A stretch of DNA of 64,000 nt from Flavobacterium acetivorans. Its GTDB lineage: Bacteria > Bacteroidota > Bacteroidia > Flavobacteriales > Flavobacteriaceae. The stretch spans positions 1,922,001 through 1,986,000 of the forward strand of contig NZ_CP087132.1 in assembly GCF_020911885.1 (NCBI RefSeq), read 5' to 3'. The position numbers and the translations under genes are program-made. The notes beneath the pieces are model-generated. The model was given only the letters and a program-made list of their open reading frames with translations, was not told the origin of the DNA and made no database searches. Shown piece by piece: positions 8,485 through 18,260 of the stretch; the stretch's first letter is position 1, and each line of letters begins with the position of its first letter.

Positions 8485-9057
8485 TTATTTACGAATCAGC
8501 TTTACCTGAGAATCACTTGTCAATTTTATGATTGTAGACGGTTTTCCGGCAATTTTATCGCGTTGCAAATTTACAACATAGTCAACGCCTTTTATAATTT
8601 CGGGGCTAATTTCTTTGAAACTTTTTGGAGTGGGTTGTCCCGAGATATTAGCCGAGGTTGAAACCAGCGGTTTTTTCATGCGCTCCAGTAATTTAAAACA
8701 AAAGGGTTCTTTTACTAATCGGATTCCTAAAGTATTATCTGTTGCGATTAAGTTTGGAGCTACATTACGTGGTTTGTCCAGTACTAATGTAGTTGGGTTT
8801 TCGGAAAGATCCATAATTTGCCAAGCGACTTCAGGAATTTCTTTGAAAACATTGTACATCATTTTTTCGCCGTTCATCAAGACAATCATGCTTTGGGTTT
8901 CGGCTCTTTTTTTAAGTTTATATATTTTGGCTACGGCTTCCGGATTGGTCGCATCACAACCAATTCCCCAAACAGTGTCAGTAGGATATAGAATAATGCC
9001 GCCTTCTTTTATGATTTCGTAGGCGTTGTGTATTTCGGTGTTGATATCTTGAATCAT
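8485..9057 (-). CDS. tsaC: L-threonylcarbamoyladenylate synthase, Sua5/YciO/YrdC family
   Basis: The 190-residue protein is a single YrdC domain. The N-terminal EGGIILYPTDTVWGIGCDA, the KKRAETQSMIVLM segment and the SANISGQPTPKSF motif are the conserved landmarks. It makes threonylcarbamoyl-AMP from threonine, bicarbonate and ATP, the first step of the t6A modification of ANN-decoding tRNAs. The length fits the short TsaC form without the C-terminal Sua5 domain. It follows the glycan acetyltransferase gene after 9 bp, so it may be partly co-transcribed with the glycan genes. Confidence 0.9.
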   Translation of the reverse strand: MIQDINTEIHNAYEIIKEGGIILYPTDTVWGIGCDATNPEAVAKIYKLKKRAETQSMIVLMNGEKMMYNVFKEIPEVAWQIMDLSENPTTLVLDKPRNVAPNLIATDNTLGIRLVKEPFCFKLLERMKKPLVSTSANISGQPTPKSFKEISPEIIKGVDYVVNLQRDKIAGKPSTIIKLTSDSQVKLIRK

Positions 9058-9066
9058 AATCTCATT

Positions 9067-9702
9067 TTATTGATAAGTAGACACAATTTTTTTTTTAATT
9101 ACAGCAGGGATGCCTGCCACCATACAGTTGTCTGGAACATCTCTTGTAACTACAGCTCCTGCTGCAACAATGACATTAGAACCAATGGTTACCTTTGGCA
9201 GAATTGTAGCGTTTGAGCCTATTGTTGTGAAATCGCCAATTTTGCTATTTCCTAAAATTCTACATCCTGGGGATAGTTCTACAAACTTACCAATTTTACA
9301 ATCATGATGTATACTAACATGAGAATTGATCAAAGATCCATTCCCAATTATAGAACCTGCATTTAGAGTTGAAAATGACATGATATTAAGTCCTTCTCCT
9401 AATTCACAGCAGGTACTGATTTGTGAATTTTTAGCGATTATAGATCTTGGCTTTCCTTTAAGTTTTGTAAAAGTCTTATATAAATTATAGCGGTGAAGGG
9501 CTCCACCTAATCCCAATATAAATTCAGAGTCTTTAGATAATTCTAACTCAACAGCTTCCAAGGATTTTAAAATTTCAATTTTATATAGATGAGAGCCTAT
9601 GTCTTTATTGACGTTATCAAAAAAAAAGAGTGAAGGATGTTTTTCTAAAGCTAAAAGATCATATATTTCTTTTGCGTGACCTTTAGCGCCTATTATAATC
9701 AT
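9067..9702 (-). CDS. sugar O/N-acetyltransferase, NeuD/PglD family
   Basis: The 211-residue protein begins with a Rossmann-like nucleotide-sugar binding part ([17 protein letters not shown]). It continues into a left-handed beta-helix of hexapeptide repeats from about residue 95 ([19 protein letters not shown], then [21 protein letters not shown]). His132/133 in SIHHD are the usual catalytic-base position. PglD-like enzymes acetylate the amino group made by a partner aminotransferase on a nucleotide sugar. Here the aminotransferase gene overlaps it by 4 bp (9699-9702), which strongly suggests that they act in sequence. The exact sugar is unknown. Confidence 0.85.
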   Translation of the reverse strand: MIIIGAKGHAKEIYDLLALEKHPSLFFFDNVNKDIGSHLYKIEILKSLEAVELELSKDSEFILGLGGALHRYNLYKTFTKLKGKPRSIIAKNSQISTCCELGEGLNIMSFSTLNAGSIIGNGSLINSHVSIHHDCKIGKFVELSPGCRILGNSKIGDFTTIGSNATILPKVTIGSNVIVAAGAVVTRDVPDNCMVAGIPAVIKKKIVSTYQ

Positions 9703-10772
9703 ATGTTATTATTTATAATTGATACAATCTGCTCAAGCTCACTTGTAGTTAATCCCACATAAAGAGGTAAACATAATATTCGGGATGCTATAGATTCTGA
9801 TATAGACATCTTTTCTCCATTAATATAATTTATCGTATTTAATGAAGGATAGAAGTAGCGTCTTGGGAAAATTTTTTTTTCATTTAACGCTTTTTGAATT
9901 TTTAAAAGTACTTGTTCTGATTCGAAAACGACTGGGAAATAGCTATAATTCCAAGTAGTATTTGCTCTTATTTTTAGCCCGTTAAAATTTTTAAAACTCA
10001 AATTAGCATTATAATAATCAACTACTGTTTTACGTTCAGTAATGATATGATTTATATGTGGAAATACGGTTAAGCCCATTGCGGCTTGTAATTCAGATAT
10101 TTTTGCATTTATACCTAAGCCATGAAAATCTAATGGTCCGTTATGACCAAAATTGTGGCTATAAAATAATTTTTCATTCAATTCTTCATCGTTGCAAAAC
10201 ATAGCTCCACCTTCACCCGTATGAAACAATTTTGTGGCATGAAAACTGCAAGTACTAACATCGCCAAAATTGAAAAGAGATTTCTCGTTATAGTTTACAC
10301 CAAAAGAGTGAGCCGCATCATAAATGACTTTTAGATTGTGTTTTTTGGCAATGTTTTCAATAGCTTCTATATTACAAGGATTTCCAAAAACATGAGTTGC
10401 TAAAATAGCAGTTGTCTTTAGGGTTATTGCGGCTTCTATTTTTGTTTCATCAATGGTTAAGTATTCAGAATGTATATCTACAAATACGGGAGTGCAGTTT
10501 TCCCAGACAATCGCTGCAGATGTAGCTACATAAGAAAATGGGGTTGTAATTATTTCTCCATTTTTTCCTAGTAATTTTAAAGCAATTTGCAAAGGAATTG
10601 TACCATTATTAGTTATAATAATGGAGTTTGTGTTTAGATATTTTTTAAGTTTGGATTCTAGTTCTAAAGTAAGTTCACCTCGATTTGTTAACCAAATTTT
10701 GTCCCAAGCTCTTTTAACTATTTTGTTGTATTCTTCTTGAGGCGGAAGAAATGTTTGCGTTACGTTAATCAA
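9699..10772 (-). CDS. DegT/DnrJ/EryC1/StrS family PLP-dependent sugar aminotransferase
   Basis: The 357-residue product has the fold-type I pattern of sugar aminotransferases: [12 protein letters not shown] (cofactor phosphate binding), [10 protein letters not shown] with Asp152, and the PLP lysine Lys181 in [15 protein letters not shown]. It transfers an amino group to a keto-nucleotide-sugar, usually with glutamate as donor. It overlaps the acetyltransferase gene downstream and the glycosyltransferase-like gene upstream by 4 bp each, a tightly coupled operon. The pair probably produces an N-acetylated amino-deoxy sugar for a surface glycan. The position of the amino group cannot be told from the sequence. 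Confidence 0.9.
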   Translation of the reverse strand: MINVTQTFLPPQEEYNKIVKRAWDKIWLTNRGELTLELESKLKKYLNTNSIIITNNGTIPLQIALKLLGKNGEIITTPFSYVATSAAIVWENCTPVFVDIHSEYLTIDETKIEAAITLKTTAILATHVFGNPCNIEAIENIAKKHNLKVIYDAAHSFGVNYNEKSLFNFGDVSTCSFHATKLFHTGEGGAMFCNDEELNEKLFYSHNFGHNGPLDFHGLGINAKISELQAAMGLTVFPHINHIITERKTVVDYYNANLSFKNFNGLKIRANTTWNYSYFPVVFESEQVLLKIQKALNEKKIFPRRYFYPSLNTINYINGEKMSISESIASRILCLPLYVGLTTSELEQIVSIINNNI

Positions 10773-11947
10773 TGTATTAATTTTTTAAAATGATTTATTC
10801 TAGGAGTTATTTGCTTGTCATAACTATACAAATGTAATATTTTATTTCTTCCATTGATTGCTATTGTTTTAAGTAGCTCTTTATCATAATGAAGAGTAAT
10901 TATTTTTTGAGTTGTTTCGTTGATATCATTATTTAATTTGACGAAATCCATACCGTCGATGATATCTAAATGTTCACTTTCATTAAAATAATCAGTCATA
11001 AAATTTACATTGCCAAATAAAGAAGCTGTAACACTTGTGGCTAATGGGAACCCATCAAAAGCGCCTTTGTTTAAAATAAAAGGTTTATTAGGTGAAATCA
11101 TAATATGGGTTTCTTTCAATATAGTTTCAAATTCAAATTCATTCATAACGCCTTTGAAAACAATAACATTTTTAATTTTATTTATAGTTATGTCTTTTTC
11201 AGAAAATCCCCCTATTACTATAAAGTTTATTTCATGTTTCAGATGATATAATTGGGAAACTATATTTTGAAATATATCAAAGCCTTTGTCGCTTCCATCA
11301 GTAGTGTATTTATTAGCAAAAAATAAAATGTTTGTATTGCTTAAATCTTTATCATAAACATAGCCAATTATGTTTGTTGAGTTTAAATTAAGAGGAACAC
11401 CCGGGATTAAATTTATTAAAGAAGGGTCACAGATTTGATTTTCAATGAGATATTTTTTTGTAATATTTTGGTTAACAATCACACCTTTAAAGTTTGCTGA
11501 ATTAAAATATTTTTTCAGATTTTCATCGGTTGTTGTATCATTAAAGACAAATCCTCCTCCTGGATATAAAGTGAAGGTAAACGGATTGTTTTTCTTGTTT
11601 AATGCTTCAAAATGTTTTTTGATATTGTTATAAAATAGTAGATAAACTATCTCTCCATTCAAATTGCTGGTGATCGTTAATTTTTTAATTTTATTAGTAA
11701 GTGATGGATAATTTTTAAGGAGTAAATTTAAATTTTCTTGATAACTTTTTCCTTGATTAAAATGTTTAAATGTTGTTTGATCGGTAAGAATTCTTGTATT
11801 TGGGAAGTTTTTACTTAGTTCAGCGTATTCATAACTCCTCCATGGTGAAAGGGTTGATGGTAAAATATCATCAAGTATTGTTAAGTCTATTTTAGTACCT
11901 CTTTTATAGTGCTTTAAATGTTCTATAATTTTTTTTTTCAATTTCAT
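10769..11947 (-). CDS. glycosyltransferase-like protein (GT-B fold, GT4-like)
   Basis: The 392-residue protein has a C-terminal half that resembles a GT4 donor-binding domain: NILFFANKYTTDGSDKGFD, a second strand INFIVIGGFSE, then VIVFKGVMNEFEFETILKET and HIMISPNKPF followed by GAFDGFPLATSVTASL. The N-terminal half looks like an acceptor domain but is not one I recognise. The usual E-x7-E motif is replaced by a diverged segment (GAFDGFPLA), so activity is likely but not certain. It is the first gene of the three overlapping - strand genes ending with the NeuD-like acetyltransferase. Confidence 0.7.
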   Translation of the reverse strand: MKLKKKIIEHLKHYKRGTKIDLTILDDILPSTLSPWRSYEYAELSKNFPNTRILTDQTTFKHFNQGKSYQENLNLLLKNYPSLTNKIKKLTITSNLNGEIVYLLFYNNIKKHFEALNKKNNPFTFTLYPGGGFVFNDTTTDENLKKYFNSANFKGVIVNQNITKKYLIENQICDPSLINLIPGVPLNLNSTNIIGYVYDKDLSNTNILFFANKYTTDGSDKGFDIFQNIVSQLYHLKHEINFIVIGGFSEKDITINKIKNVIVFKGVMNEFEFETILKETHIMISPNKPFILNKGAFDGFPLATSVTASLFGNVNFMTDYFNESEHLDIIDGMDFVKLNNDINETTQKIITLHYDKELLKTIAINGRNKILHLYSYDKQITPRINHFKKLIH

Positions 11948-12068
11948 TAAGATCGTTTTTATTTAGTACATAAATTCAGGGTTGGTGTTGAAACAATTTT
12001 TTCAAGCAGTTGTGATTGAAGCTTTTTTGTTTTGTAAAAAAGGAAGTAGGTTTTTAATAAAAGGAACG

Positions 12069-12893
12069 TTAAAAATATAGATTATATTTTAGTTTGGCTA
12101 GAATCCTTTTTAATCCTTTTTGATTTTTATATTTTATTTTCAAAACTTGTTTTGTAAGTTTTTTTTTAATTTCAACTGTGAAATTTTCTTTTATATTCGT
12201 AATAAAATTGACCAAAATTAATTCTTGTTCAATTTGTTTTTTTGATGACCAATATGAGGTTTCATGGATACGATAAACTCCCATTACTTCATCAATATAT
12301 TTTATCTTTCCATGTCTCGCATTGAGCATGTGAAGGAAATAATCGCCTATGGGAGCTTTTTTGAAATATTCAGGAAATTTAGGAATCAATCCATTTCTGT
12401 AAACTACGCTGAGATTGTGTATGAAATTAGTCTTAGCAAGTTCTTTAATTCCAGAAATTTCAGGAATTGTTTTTTTTATGTTTTCTTCTTTTAAAACACC
12501 TGCACATAATGTGTTTACGTTATGAAAACAAATAGAAAAATCTTCGTTTTTTTCCAGAAAATCTACTTGTTTTTGAAGTTTTAAGGGATCAGTCCAATAA
12601 TCATCACCTTCACAAAGTGCTATGTATTTTCCAGAACCTTGTTTTAATGAAAAAATAAAATTGGGCATCATACCTAAGTTTTTTGGATGACTGATGTATT
12701 TTATTTTATTTCCTTTAGGGTGTTCAGTAATAATTGTGTTGATTATTTCCTCGGTATTGTCAGGGGAAAAATCGTTTGTAATAATTAATTCAAAATCAAA
12801 AGTAGTCTCCTGCATCAGGATACTTTCTATGGCTTGTTTAATATATTTTGAATGATTATATGTGATCATTATTATGCTTAGGATCATTTTCAT
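12069..12893 (-). CDS. glycosyltransferase family 2
   Basis: The 274-residue protein is a GT-A enzyme. It opens with ILSIIMITYNHSKYIKQAIESIL and has TNDFSPDNTEEI for nucleotide binding. The metal-binding stretch CEGDDYWTDPLKLQKQVDFL follows near residue 95. The C-terminal part carries ARHGKIKYIDEVMGVYRIHE, typical of polysaccharide GT2 enzymes. It transfers a sugar from an NDP donor to a growing glycan on the cytoplasmic side. It lies alone, with spacers of 121 and 227 bp on either side. Donor and acceptor are unknown. Confidence 0.88.
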   Translation of the reverse strand: MKMILSIIMITYNHSKYIKQAIESILMQETTFDFELIITNDFSPDNTEEIINTIITEHPKGNKIKYISHPKNLGMMPNFIFSLKQGSGKYIALCEGDDYWTDPLKLQKQVDFLEKNEDFSICFHNVNTLCAGVLKEENIKKTIPEISGIKELAKTNFIHNLSVVYRNGLIPKFPEYFKKAPIGDYFLHMLNARHGKIKYIDEVMGVYRIHETSYWSSKKQIEQELILVNFITNIKENFTVEIKKKLTKQVLKIKYKNQKGLKRILAKLKYNLYF

Positions 12894-13120
12894 TTTATTT
12901 TATTATTTGATAAATCGTTTTAATTAGATTTCAATAAAAATAGATAAGAAGAGGGGGATTTATTTGAAATTTTTCTCACTTTTTTATATTGATGATTTTT
13001 TCTCGATTTAGAAAATTGTAACTAAACCAAAGCATATCAAGTGACTGTTCTTTTTAAGTCTTGCATAGTTCTTCCAGACTGTTATAGTGTACTTTTTAAT
13101 AAATTTGTAAGTTAAAGATG

Positions 13121-14374
13121 TTATGTGTTGTAAATGAATTTTTTTTGTAAAGTAATAAGTAAATCACGGTCATTGTTCATGTTTTGTTTTTTGTGATTTG
13201 CAATAACAACTTCATAATAATCTAACGTTTCATTTATCATTTTTTCGATACTAAAATTATCAATAATCGTTTTTCGAGCTTTAGTTCCTATTTCTAATGC
13301 TTTGTTTGGGTGGGTGAAATTAAATTTTATTTTTTCAACAAAGTCTTTTTCAGTCTGGGCAATATATCCATTGCAGTCATTTTCGACAACTTCTTTATAC
13401 GCGTCTAAATCAGAACAGATAATTGTTTTGGATAGTGACATAGCTTCTAATAGGGCTAAACTGAAATTTTCTCCTTTCGATGGAAAAATAACAGTATTTG
13501 CTTTTGATAAAATTTCTATTACTTTTTCAGTTTGTTGTATCCCATAAAAATGGACTTTGTTTGTTATATTGTTGTCGCTAATTATTTTAAGAATTTCATT
13601 TTTATAAGCAGTTTTTTTTCCTAAAAAATGGAGACTTGTTTCTGGGTTTGATTTATTAATTTCTAAAAAAGAACGAATAGCAACATCTGCACCTTTTTCT
13701 ACAGAAGTATTTCCAAAGTAAAAAATTGATTTGGGTATTATATCACTTTTTGCATCATTCTTAAAAAGCGATGTGTCAATGCCATTGTAAATTAGTTTGA
13801 ATTTTGTTATTCCAAATAATTCATAGTTTACTTTTTCGGAAAACTTCGAAATGGAAATGATGTTTTTAGCTTTTTTAAATGCTTCTTTTTCACAATGAAG
13901 GCGACCTTTTTCAACTTTGTAACCAAAATATTTCCCTAATACAGAATAGGAACCATGGCATCTTATGACGTAAGGGATGTTATCGTTTAGGTATAATGAA
14001 ACGCCTTCGAAATCATGAGTCTCAATAATATCAATCGATAAGTTATTTTTATTGATGTATTGATGTAATTTTTTTGCAATTTCTTTTTTTTCTAGCTCAT
14101 GAATGTAAAAATGTACTTTTTCTAAAAAACGAATTTTTCCAGAAATAGATCGTGCTAAATTAATAAAGTGGTTTCTTTTAAATAAATTTTTCTCAAATTT
14201 TACCTTTACACCCTGATCTTCAAATTCAATTTTGGTTTTTGAAATACCAAATAAGTATACGTTGTGGCCTCTTTTTACAAGCTCTTTTGCTAAAGTCGCA
14301 TTGAATGTCCCTGTGCCGCCACAAGTGGGTAACATTTCGTGTTTGTATTCTCTAGTTAGTATAAGGATATTCAT
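13121..14374 (-). CDS. glycosyltransferase family 4 (GT-B)
   Basis: The 417-residue product starts with the GT4 acceptor-domain signature MNILILTREYKHE...GGTGTFNATLAKELVKRGH. Its donor domain has SIFYFGNTSVEKGADVAIRS near residue 217 and the E-x7-E motif at Glu302/Glu310 (GENFSLALLEAMS). It is a retaining glycosyltransferase using an NDP-sugar. The next upstream gene (14371-15369) overlaps it by 4 bp, so the two are co-transcribed and probably add consecutive sugars. It ends with an unusual polar tail (NNDRDLLITLQKKFI). Confidence 0.88.
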   Translation of the reverse strand: MNILILTREYKHEMLPTCGGTGTFNATLAKELVKRGHNVYLFGISKTKIEFEDQGVKVKFEKNLFKRNHFINLARSISGKIRFLEKVHFYIHELEKKEIAKKLHQYINKNNLSIDIIETHDFEGVSLYLNDNIPYVIRCHGSYSVLGKYFGYKVEKGRLHCEKEAFKKAKNIISISKFSEKVNYELFGITKFKLIYNGIDTSLFKNDAKSDIIPKSIFYFGNTSVEKGADVAIRSFLEINKSNPETSLHFLGKKTAYKNEILKIISDNNITNKVHFYGIQQTEKVIEILSKANTVIFPSKGENFSLALLEAMSLSKTIICSDLDAYKEVVENDCNGYIAQTEKDFVEKIKFNFTHPNKALEIGTKARKTIIDNFSIEKMINETLDYYEVVIANHKKQNMNNDRDLLITLQKKFIYNT

Positions 14375-15369
14375 TCTTTATTTTTTAGTTCAAAAACAGT
14401 ATCAACCCAGCTATCTAATGTATATTTATTGTAAATGGTTTCGGGTATCGGCTGATACGGAGTTGAAAAAAAGGCTTTTTCAAAATTTATATTCTTTTCG
14501 TTTATAACAAGAATGTTGTTTGGATTGTAAAAATCATAATTAACAATCGTTTCATTGTTTGTAATTAGCTTTTTTTGATGGGCCATTGCTTCAAATACTC
14601 TAAAGCTCAGCCCAGTTTGATTGTTTCTAATGAGGTCAAAAATTACATTAGTTTTTACATAGTATTTTTCTATATTCTCTTGCTTTATTCTTTTTTTTTG
14701 GAACTTTAAAAGAGAAGATTTTTTAGAGAATAGAAAAAGAGATTGTAATTTCTTAAATATTCCTTTTTTTCCAACAACAATAAAAAGATAAGAAACATCA
14801 ATTTCGTCAAGTTTCTTTTTTATTTGGTATAAAAAAGCCAATCGATTGTCATAAGAAGCTAAATAAAAAGCTTGGTATTTTGTTTTTTCAGTTAAGGAAA
14901 ACTCTTTTTTTGGAGTATAGATGTAATTTGAAGTTTTAATAAAATTATATTTGTCAACATCATCACTATCAAAGGAGTAAATAGAATCAAATACACCATT
15001 TAGCAAATGCTCAACAGGACATCTGGCAACACTGTCATAGAGATAAGCTATGTATTTTGAGGTGTATTTCTTGATTTCTAAATGACATTCTTTAGAAATA
15101 AGTTCTGGATTTATGACTAATATCTGATCTTGTTTGCCAATATGTAGTAAGGTATCAAGAAGATATTGTTGCCTCTTAATAGTTTTATTGTTTTTATTTA
15201 AAAAAACTTTTGAAAAAGCGTTTTTTGCTTGTTCCCAAAAATTACGATGTTTAAAAGCACCAATATTTATATGTAAGGATTTTATTCCTTTTTTTTGTAA
15301 AGTTTTAACAATATGATTGTCATAGTTCCAGTGATCAAAACTGATTACACATATTTTTTGTTTAGACAT
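14371..15369 (-). CDS. CgeB-like glycosyltransferase (GT1-like, Glyco_trans_1_2)
   Basis: The 332-residue protein begins with KICVISFDHWNYDNHIVKTL. It contains VINPELISKE and IAYLYDSVARCP, with CgeB-type asparagine/aspartate patterns for locating a peer glycan. The C-terminal domain reads NQTGLSFRVFEAMAHQKKLITNN, which matches the end of Glyco_trans_1_2 domains. Such proteins occur in LPS and capsule clusters. It overlaps the GT4 gene by 4 bp and is the first gene of that pair. Its start is about 120 bp from the divergent GT2 gene at 15491, giving a shared promoter region. Confidence 0.75.
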   Translation of the reverse strand: MSKQKICVISFDHWNYDNHIVKTLQKKGIKSLHINIGAFKHRNFWEQAKNAFSKVFLNKNNKTIKRQQYLLDTLLHIGKQDQILVINPELISKECHLEIKKYTSKYIAYLYDSVARCPVEHLLNGVFDSIYSFDSDDVDKYNFIKTSNYIYTPKKEFSLTEKTKYQAFYLASYDNRLAFLYQIKKKLDEIDVSYLFIVVGKKGIFKKLQSLFLFSKKSSLLKFQKKRIKQENIEKYYVKTNVIFDLIRNNQTGLSFRVFEAMAHQKKLITNNETIVNYDFYNPNNILVINEKNINFEKAFFSTPYQPIPETIYNKYTLDSWVDTVFELKNKE

Positions 15370-15465
15370 TGTGTACTTTGTTTTACGAAATACAAATGTA
15401 ATTTTATTTATTCAAATCCAAAAGTATAGTCTACATTAATATGTTTCCTTTGGGAATAATAATCT

Positions 15466-15473
15466 TACCTTTG
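15466..15473 (+). promoter_or_regulatory. -7 promoter element TACCTTTG upstream of the GT2 gene
   Basis: A perfect match to the Bacteroidota consensus TAnnTTTG. It overlaps a possible GTG start at 15473, so translation most likely begins at the ATG at 15491, inside the predicted transcript. Confidence 0.6.
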
Positions 15474-15490
15474 TGAAAATTAATTTTAAA

Positions 15491-16255
15491 ATGAATCAGA
15501 AAATTTCAGTTTTTATAATTGCCTATAATGAGGAAAATATTATTGATAAATGTCTAGATAGATTATCTTGGGCAGATGAAATTATTGTGGTTGATTCAGG
15601 GAGTACTGATTCGACTGTTGTTATTTGCAAACAATTTGGAGCAAAGGTTATTTACAATAAGTTTGAAAATTTTGGTAAGCAAAAACAGTTTGCTTTATTA
15701 CAAACGAGCAATAGATGGGTTTTGTCGCTTGACGCTGATGAAGTTTTATCAGATGACTTGATAGATGAAATCAAAAAAACGGTTTTTACAGAACAATTTT
15801 CTGGATATAAAATACCTAGAACTCATGTTTTTTTAGATAAAATTTTTAAATATGGCAGTGAAAATAAAAAGCCAATTCTGAGACTTTTTGACAAAGAGAA
15901 AGGTTCTTTTGAAGAGAATAAAGTACATGAGAAAATAGTTGTTGACGGCGAAATAGGGAGTTTAAAAAATGAAATGCTCCACTATACTGTTTTTGAAATT
16001 TCCATTGCAGTTCGTAAAATGGTTAATTATGCTATATTAAGTGGTGAATTTCTATATGACAGCGGGAAAACGACAGGTTTGTTAAAACCTATAATTAAAT
16101 TTCCATACGATTTTTTTCGTGTGTATTTGATTCAATTTAATTTTTTAAATGGTTATCAAGGTTTTGTTTGGAGTGTTTTTTGTGCTTTTGGAAGTTTTTT
16201 GAAGTATGCGAAATTATTAGAGCTTCAAAAGATGTCCATAATCAAACCTGAATAA
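15491..16255 (+). CDS. glycosyltransferase family 2, WaaE/KdtX-like
   Basis: The product has 254 residues from the ATG at 15491; an in-frame GTG at 15473 falls inside a -7 promoter element and is rejected. It opens with KISVFIIAYNEENIIDKCLDR and has the WaaE-like WADEIIVVDSGSTDSTVVIC. Then come NKFENFGKQKQFAL and LSLDADEVLSDDL with the metal-binding DAD. The C-terminal region (VHEKIVVDGEIGSLKNEMLHYT) and a hydrophobic end are typical of LPS-core glucosyltransferases of the WaaE/KdtX group. It is one of two similar + strand GT2 genes in this locus. Confidence 0.88.
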   Translation: MNQKISVFIIAYNEENIIDKCLDRLSWADEIIVVDSGSTDSTVVICKQFGAKVIYNKFENFGKQKQFALLQTSNRWVLSLDADEVLSDDLIDEIKKTVFTEQFSGYKIPRTHVFLDKIFKYGSENKKPILRLFDKEKGSFEENKVHEKIVVDGEIGSLKNEMLHYTVFEISIAVRKMVNYAILSGEFLYDSGKTTGLLKPIIKFPYDFFRVYLIQFNFLNGYQGFVWSVFCAFGSFLKYAKLLELQKMSIIKPE

Positions 16256-16331
16256 TGAAAGTGTTTTTTTTTTTGTGTGATTTGGCTTAATTCAATCTTT
16301 TGTTTTCAGTTTTGTATTATTTATATTGTTA

Positions 16332-16339
16332 TATATTTG
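16332..16339 (+). promoter_or_regulatory. -7 promoter element TATATTTG upstream of the second GT2 gene
   Basis: A perfect TAnnTTTG match 26 bp before the ATG at 16366. It supports that start over an upstream in-frame start at 16300. Confidence 0.55.
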
Positions 16340-16365
16340 CGTGTTATAATTTGAAAAGTTTTATT

Positions 16366-17124
16366 ATGGGGATTAGTGGTTTGGTTATAACATTTAATGA
16401 AGAAAAAATGATTGGAGCATGCATAGATGCTCTTTTGAAAGTTTGTGATGAGGTTATAATCGTAGATTCATTCAGTACCGATGGGACTGTTCAAATAGCT
16501 AAGGACAAAGGAGCTTTGGTTGTTCAGCAGAGTTTCTTAGGAGATGGTCCGCAACGAACATTTGGTTTGCCATATTGTAAGAATGATTGGATTCTAAATC
16601 TTGATGCGGACGAGTTTTTAGATCAAGATTCCATTGATTTTGTTGTAGCAAAAAAATATCTAAATACTGAACATGACGCATTTAGTTTTAGAGTTAAAAA
16701 TTTTCTTCAAGATAAAATAATTGATTTTGCAGGATGGTATCCTGATCATAAAATTCGCTTTTTTAATAAAATCTCAGCGCATCCATCAAATGATAAGGTG
16801 CATCAAAAAATTATAGCCAGCAATCCTAAAAAACTTAAAACTCATATACTTCATTATGGGAGTCATTCTTTTTTTCAAATTATTGCCAAAAAAAATCAAT
16901 ACGCAGATTGGAATGCGCAACAATTATTTGATCAAGGAAAAAAAGTAAGTTCGTTTAAGCCAGTTTTAAATGGTTTAATATCTTTTATTAGATGTTATTT
17001 TTTTAAAAAAGGTATTTTTAATGGAATAGATGGACTAACTATTTCTTTGACTCAAGGATATTTTTCTTATGTAAAATATGCTAATCTTATACAGTTGCAT
17101 AAGATAAATAAGAAGATACTATAA
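16366..17124 (+). CDS. glycosyltransferase family 2, WaaE/KdtX-like (second copy)
   Basis: The 252-residue protein resembles the preceding gene product: GISGLVITFNEEKMIGACIDAL, CDEVIIVDSFSTDGTVQIAK, GDGPQRTFGL, and LNLDADEFLDQDS with its DAD metal site. A later HPSNDKVHQKIIAS and a membrane-associated C-terminus (FIRCYFFKKGIFNGIDGL) fit the WaaE-type family. I start it at 16366, where a -7 box lies just upstream. The two genes look like an old duplication that has diverged, presumably with different acceptors. Its 3' end overlaps the convergent GT4 gene by 6 bp. Confidence 0.88.
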   Translation: MGISGLVITFNEEKMIGACIDALLKVCDEVIIVDSFSTDGTVQIAKDKGALVVQQSFLGDGPQRTFGLPYCKNDWILNLDADEFLDQDSIDFVVAKKYLNTEHDAFSFRVKNFLQDKIIDFAGWYPDHKIRFFNKISAHPSNDKVHQKIIASNPKKLKTHILHYGSHSFFQIIAKKNQYADWNAQQLFDQGKKVSSFKPVLNGLISFIRCYFFKKGIFNGIDGLTISLTQGYFSYVKYANLIQLHKINKKIL

Positions 17125-18240
17125 TCTTATAAGATTATTGTAGTTAGTGATTAGTTGTTTTACTACAAATTCATCATTGAATTTTTGCACAAATTCAAAA
17201 CCTTTGCGAGCGATTTCTGTTCTTAATTCAGTATTTTTTAATAAATGGTTGATTGCTTCTTCCATTTGACTTACGCTTGTGGGATCAATATAAATAGAAT
17301 CAGGTCCCCCAGCTTCAGGGAAAACACCGCTATGGGTTGTTATGACGGGAGTTTTTGAATATAAGGCTTCAATGATAGGGATTCCAAAACCTTCGTATAA
17401 GGATGGGTATACAAATACTTTGGCGAGTCTGTATAAAATGGCTAGCTCATTAATACTCAATCCTTTTAGGAATACAACCTTGTGTTCTAGATTATTTTCT
17501 TTGATGTAATTTTTAACTTCGACAGTATAAGGGGTTTCACCGCCAACGATAACTAAAGTGCTATCTGTTTTTTTTATTGCTTTTACCGCTAAGAGAATGT
17601 TTTTTCGGGTCTCGATTGTACCTACGTTTAGAATAAAATTTTCAGGTAAATTGAATTTTTTGCTAACTTCTTTTTGTTCTTTTTCAGAATAATCTTCTTT
17701 AAAAGCCGCATGACACCCTTGATAGATTACTTTTATTTTCGAAGGGTCAATTTTCAAGAATTCAATAATGTCATTTTTTGTTTGCTCGCTAATTGCAATC
17801 ACTAAATCAGCTTGTTGAGCTGCTTTTTTAAATTTATAAAAATGTATTTTTCGATCAAAAAAAGAATATAAATGCGGATATCTAACAAATATTAAATCGT
17901 GAATGGTGACTATACTTTTGATGTTTTTAGATCTTAAACCTGAAGGGAGTTCACCAGAAAGACCATGATAAATTTTCACGCTGTCTTTAGTTAGATCATT
18001 TACCACTCCTTTTTGTCTCCATAAATTATAAAATTTGGAGTAAAAAGAGGTAGATGGTTTTTTTTCGAAAACGTTTTTGCTATTAGCTGTAAATAAAACC
18101 TCTTTTGAATCTTTGGGATTGTATAAATAGTAATTGTTTTCTGGAAAATATTGGCTCAGAAGCCGAATCAAATCACGACTGTAATTACCCAGTCCTGTTT
18201 TATTGTGAAAAACTCTTTTTGCTTCAAAGCCAATATTCAT
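17119..18240 (-). CDS. glycosyltransferase family 4 (GT-B)
   Basis: The 373-residue protein has the full GT4 pattern: NKTGLGNYSRDLIRLL at the N-terminus, IVTIHDLIFVRYP near 110, and ILNVGTIETRKNILLAVKAI with the donor-binding Arg212/Lys213. The E-x7-E motif is YEGFGIPIIEAL with Glu283. This subgroup is related to mannosyltransferases such as WbdB-like enzymes. It is convergent with the second WaaE-like gene (6 bp overlap) and lies 20 bp downstream of dapD on the same strand, so the transcripts may be joined. Confidence 0.9.
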   Translation of the reverse strand: MNIGFEAKRVFHNKTGLGNYSRDLIRLLSQYFPENNYYLYNPKDSKEVLFTANSKNVFEKKPSTSFYSKFYNLWRQKGVVNDLTKDSVKIYHGLSGELPSGLRSKNIKSIVTIHDLIFVRYPHLYSFFDRKIHFYKFKKAAQQADLVIAISEQTKNDIIEFLKIDPSKIKVIYQGCHAAFKEDYSEKEQKEVSKKFNLPENFILNVGTIETRKNILLAVKAIKKTDSTLVIVGGETPYTVEVKNYIKENNLEHKVVFLKGLSINELAILYRLAKVFVYPSLYEGFGIPIIEALYSKTPVITTHSGVFPEAGGPDSIYIDPTSVSQMEEAINHLLKNTELRTEIARKGFEFVQKFNDEFVVKQLITNYNNLIRL

Positions 18241-18260
18241 CTTGTCTATTCTATTTAGTA

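Noticed and set aside
10769..11947. Possible pseudogene because the E-x7-E motif is diverged
   Set aside because: The frame is intact over 392 codons and overlaps its neighbours by 4 bp. It is better read as a diverged glycosyltransferase.
12894..13120. Spacer between GT2 and GT4 genes searched for a tRNA, small RNA or remnant gene
   Set aside because: The stretch is AT-rich with T-runs and no stable hairpin or open frame of note.
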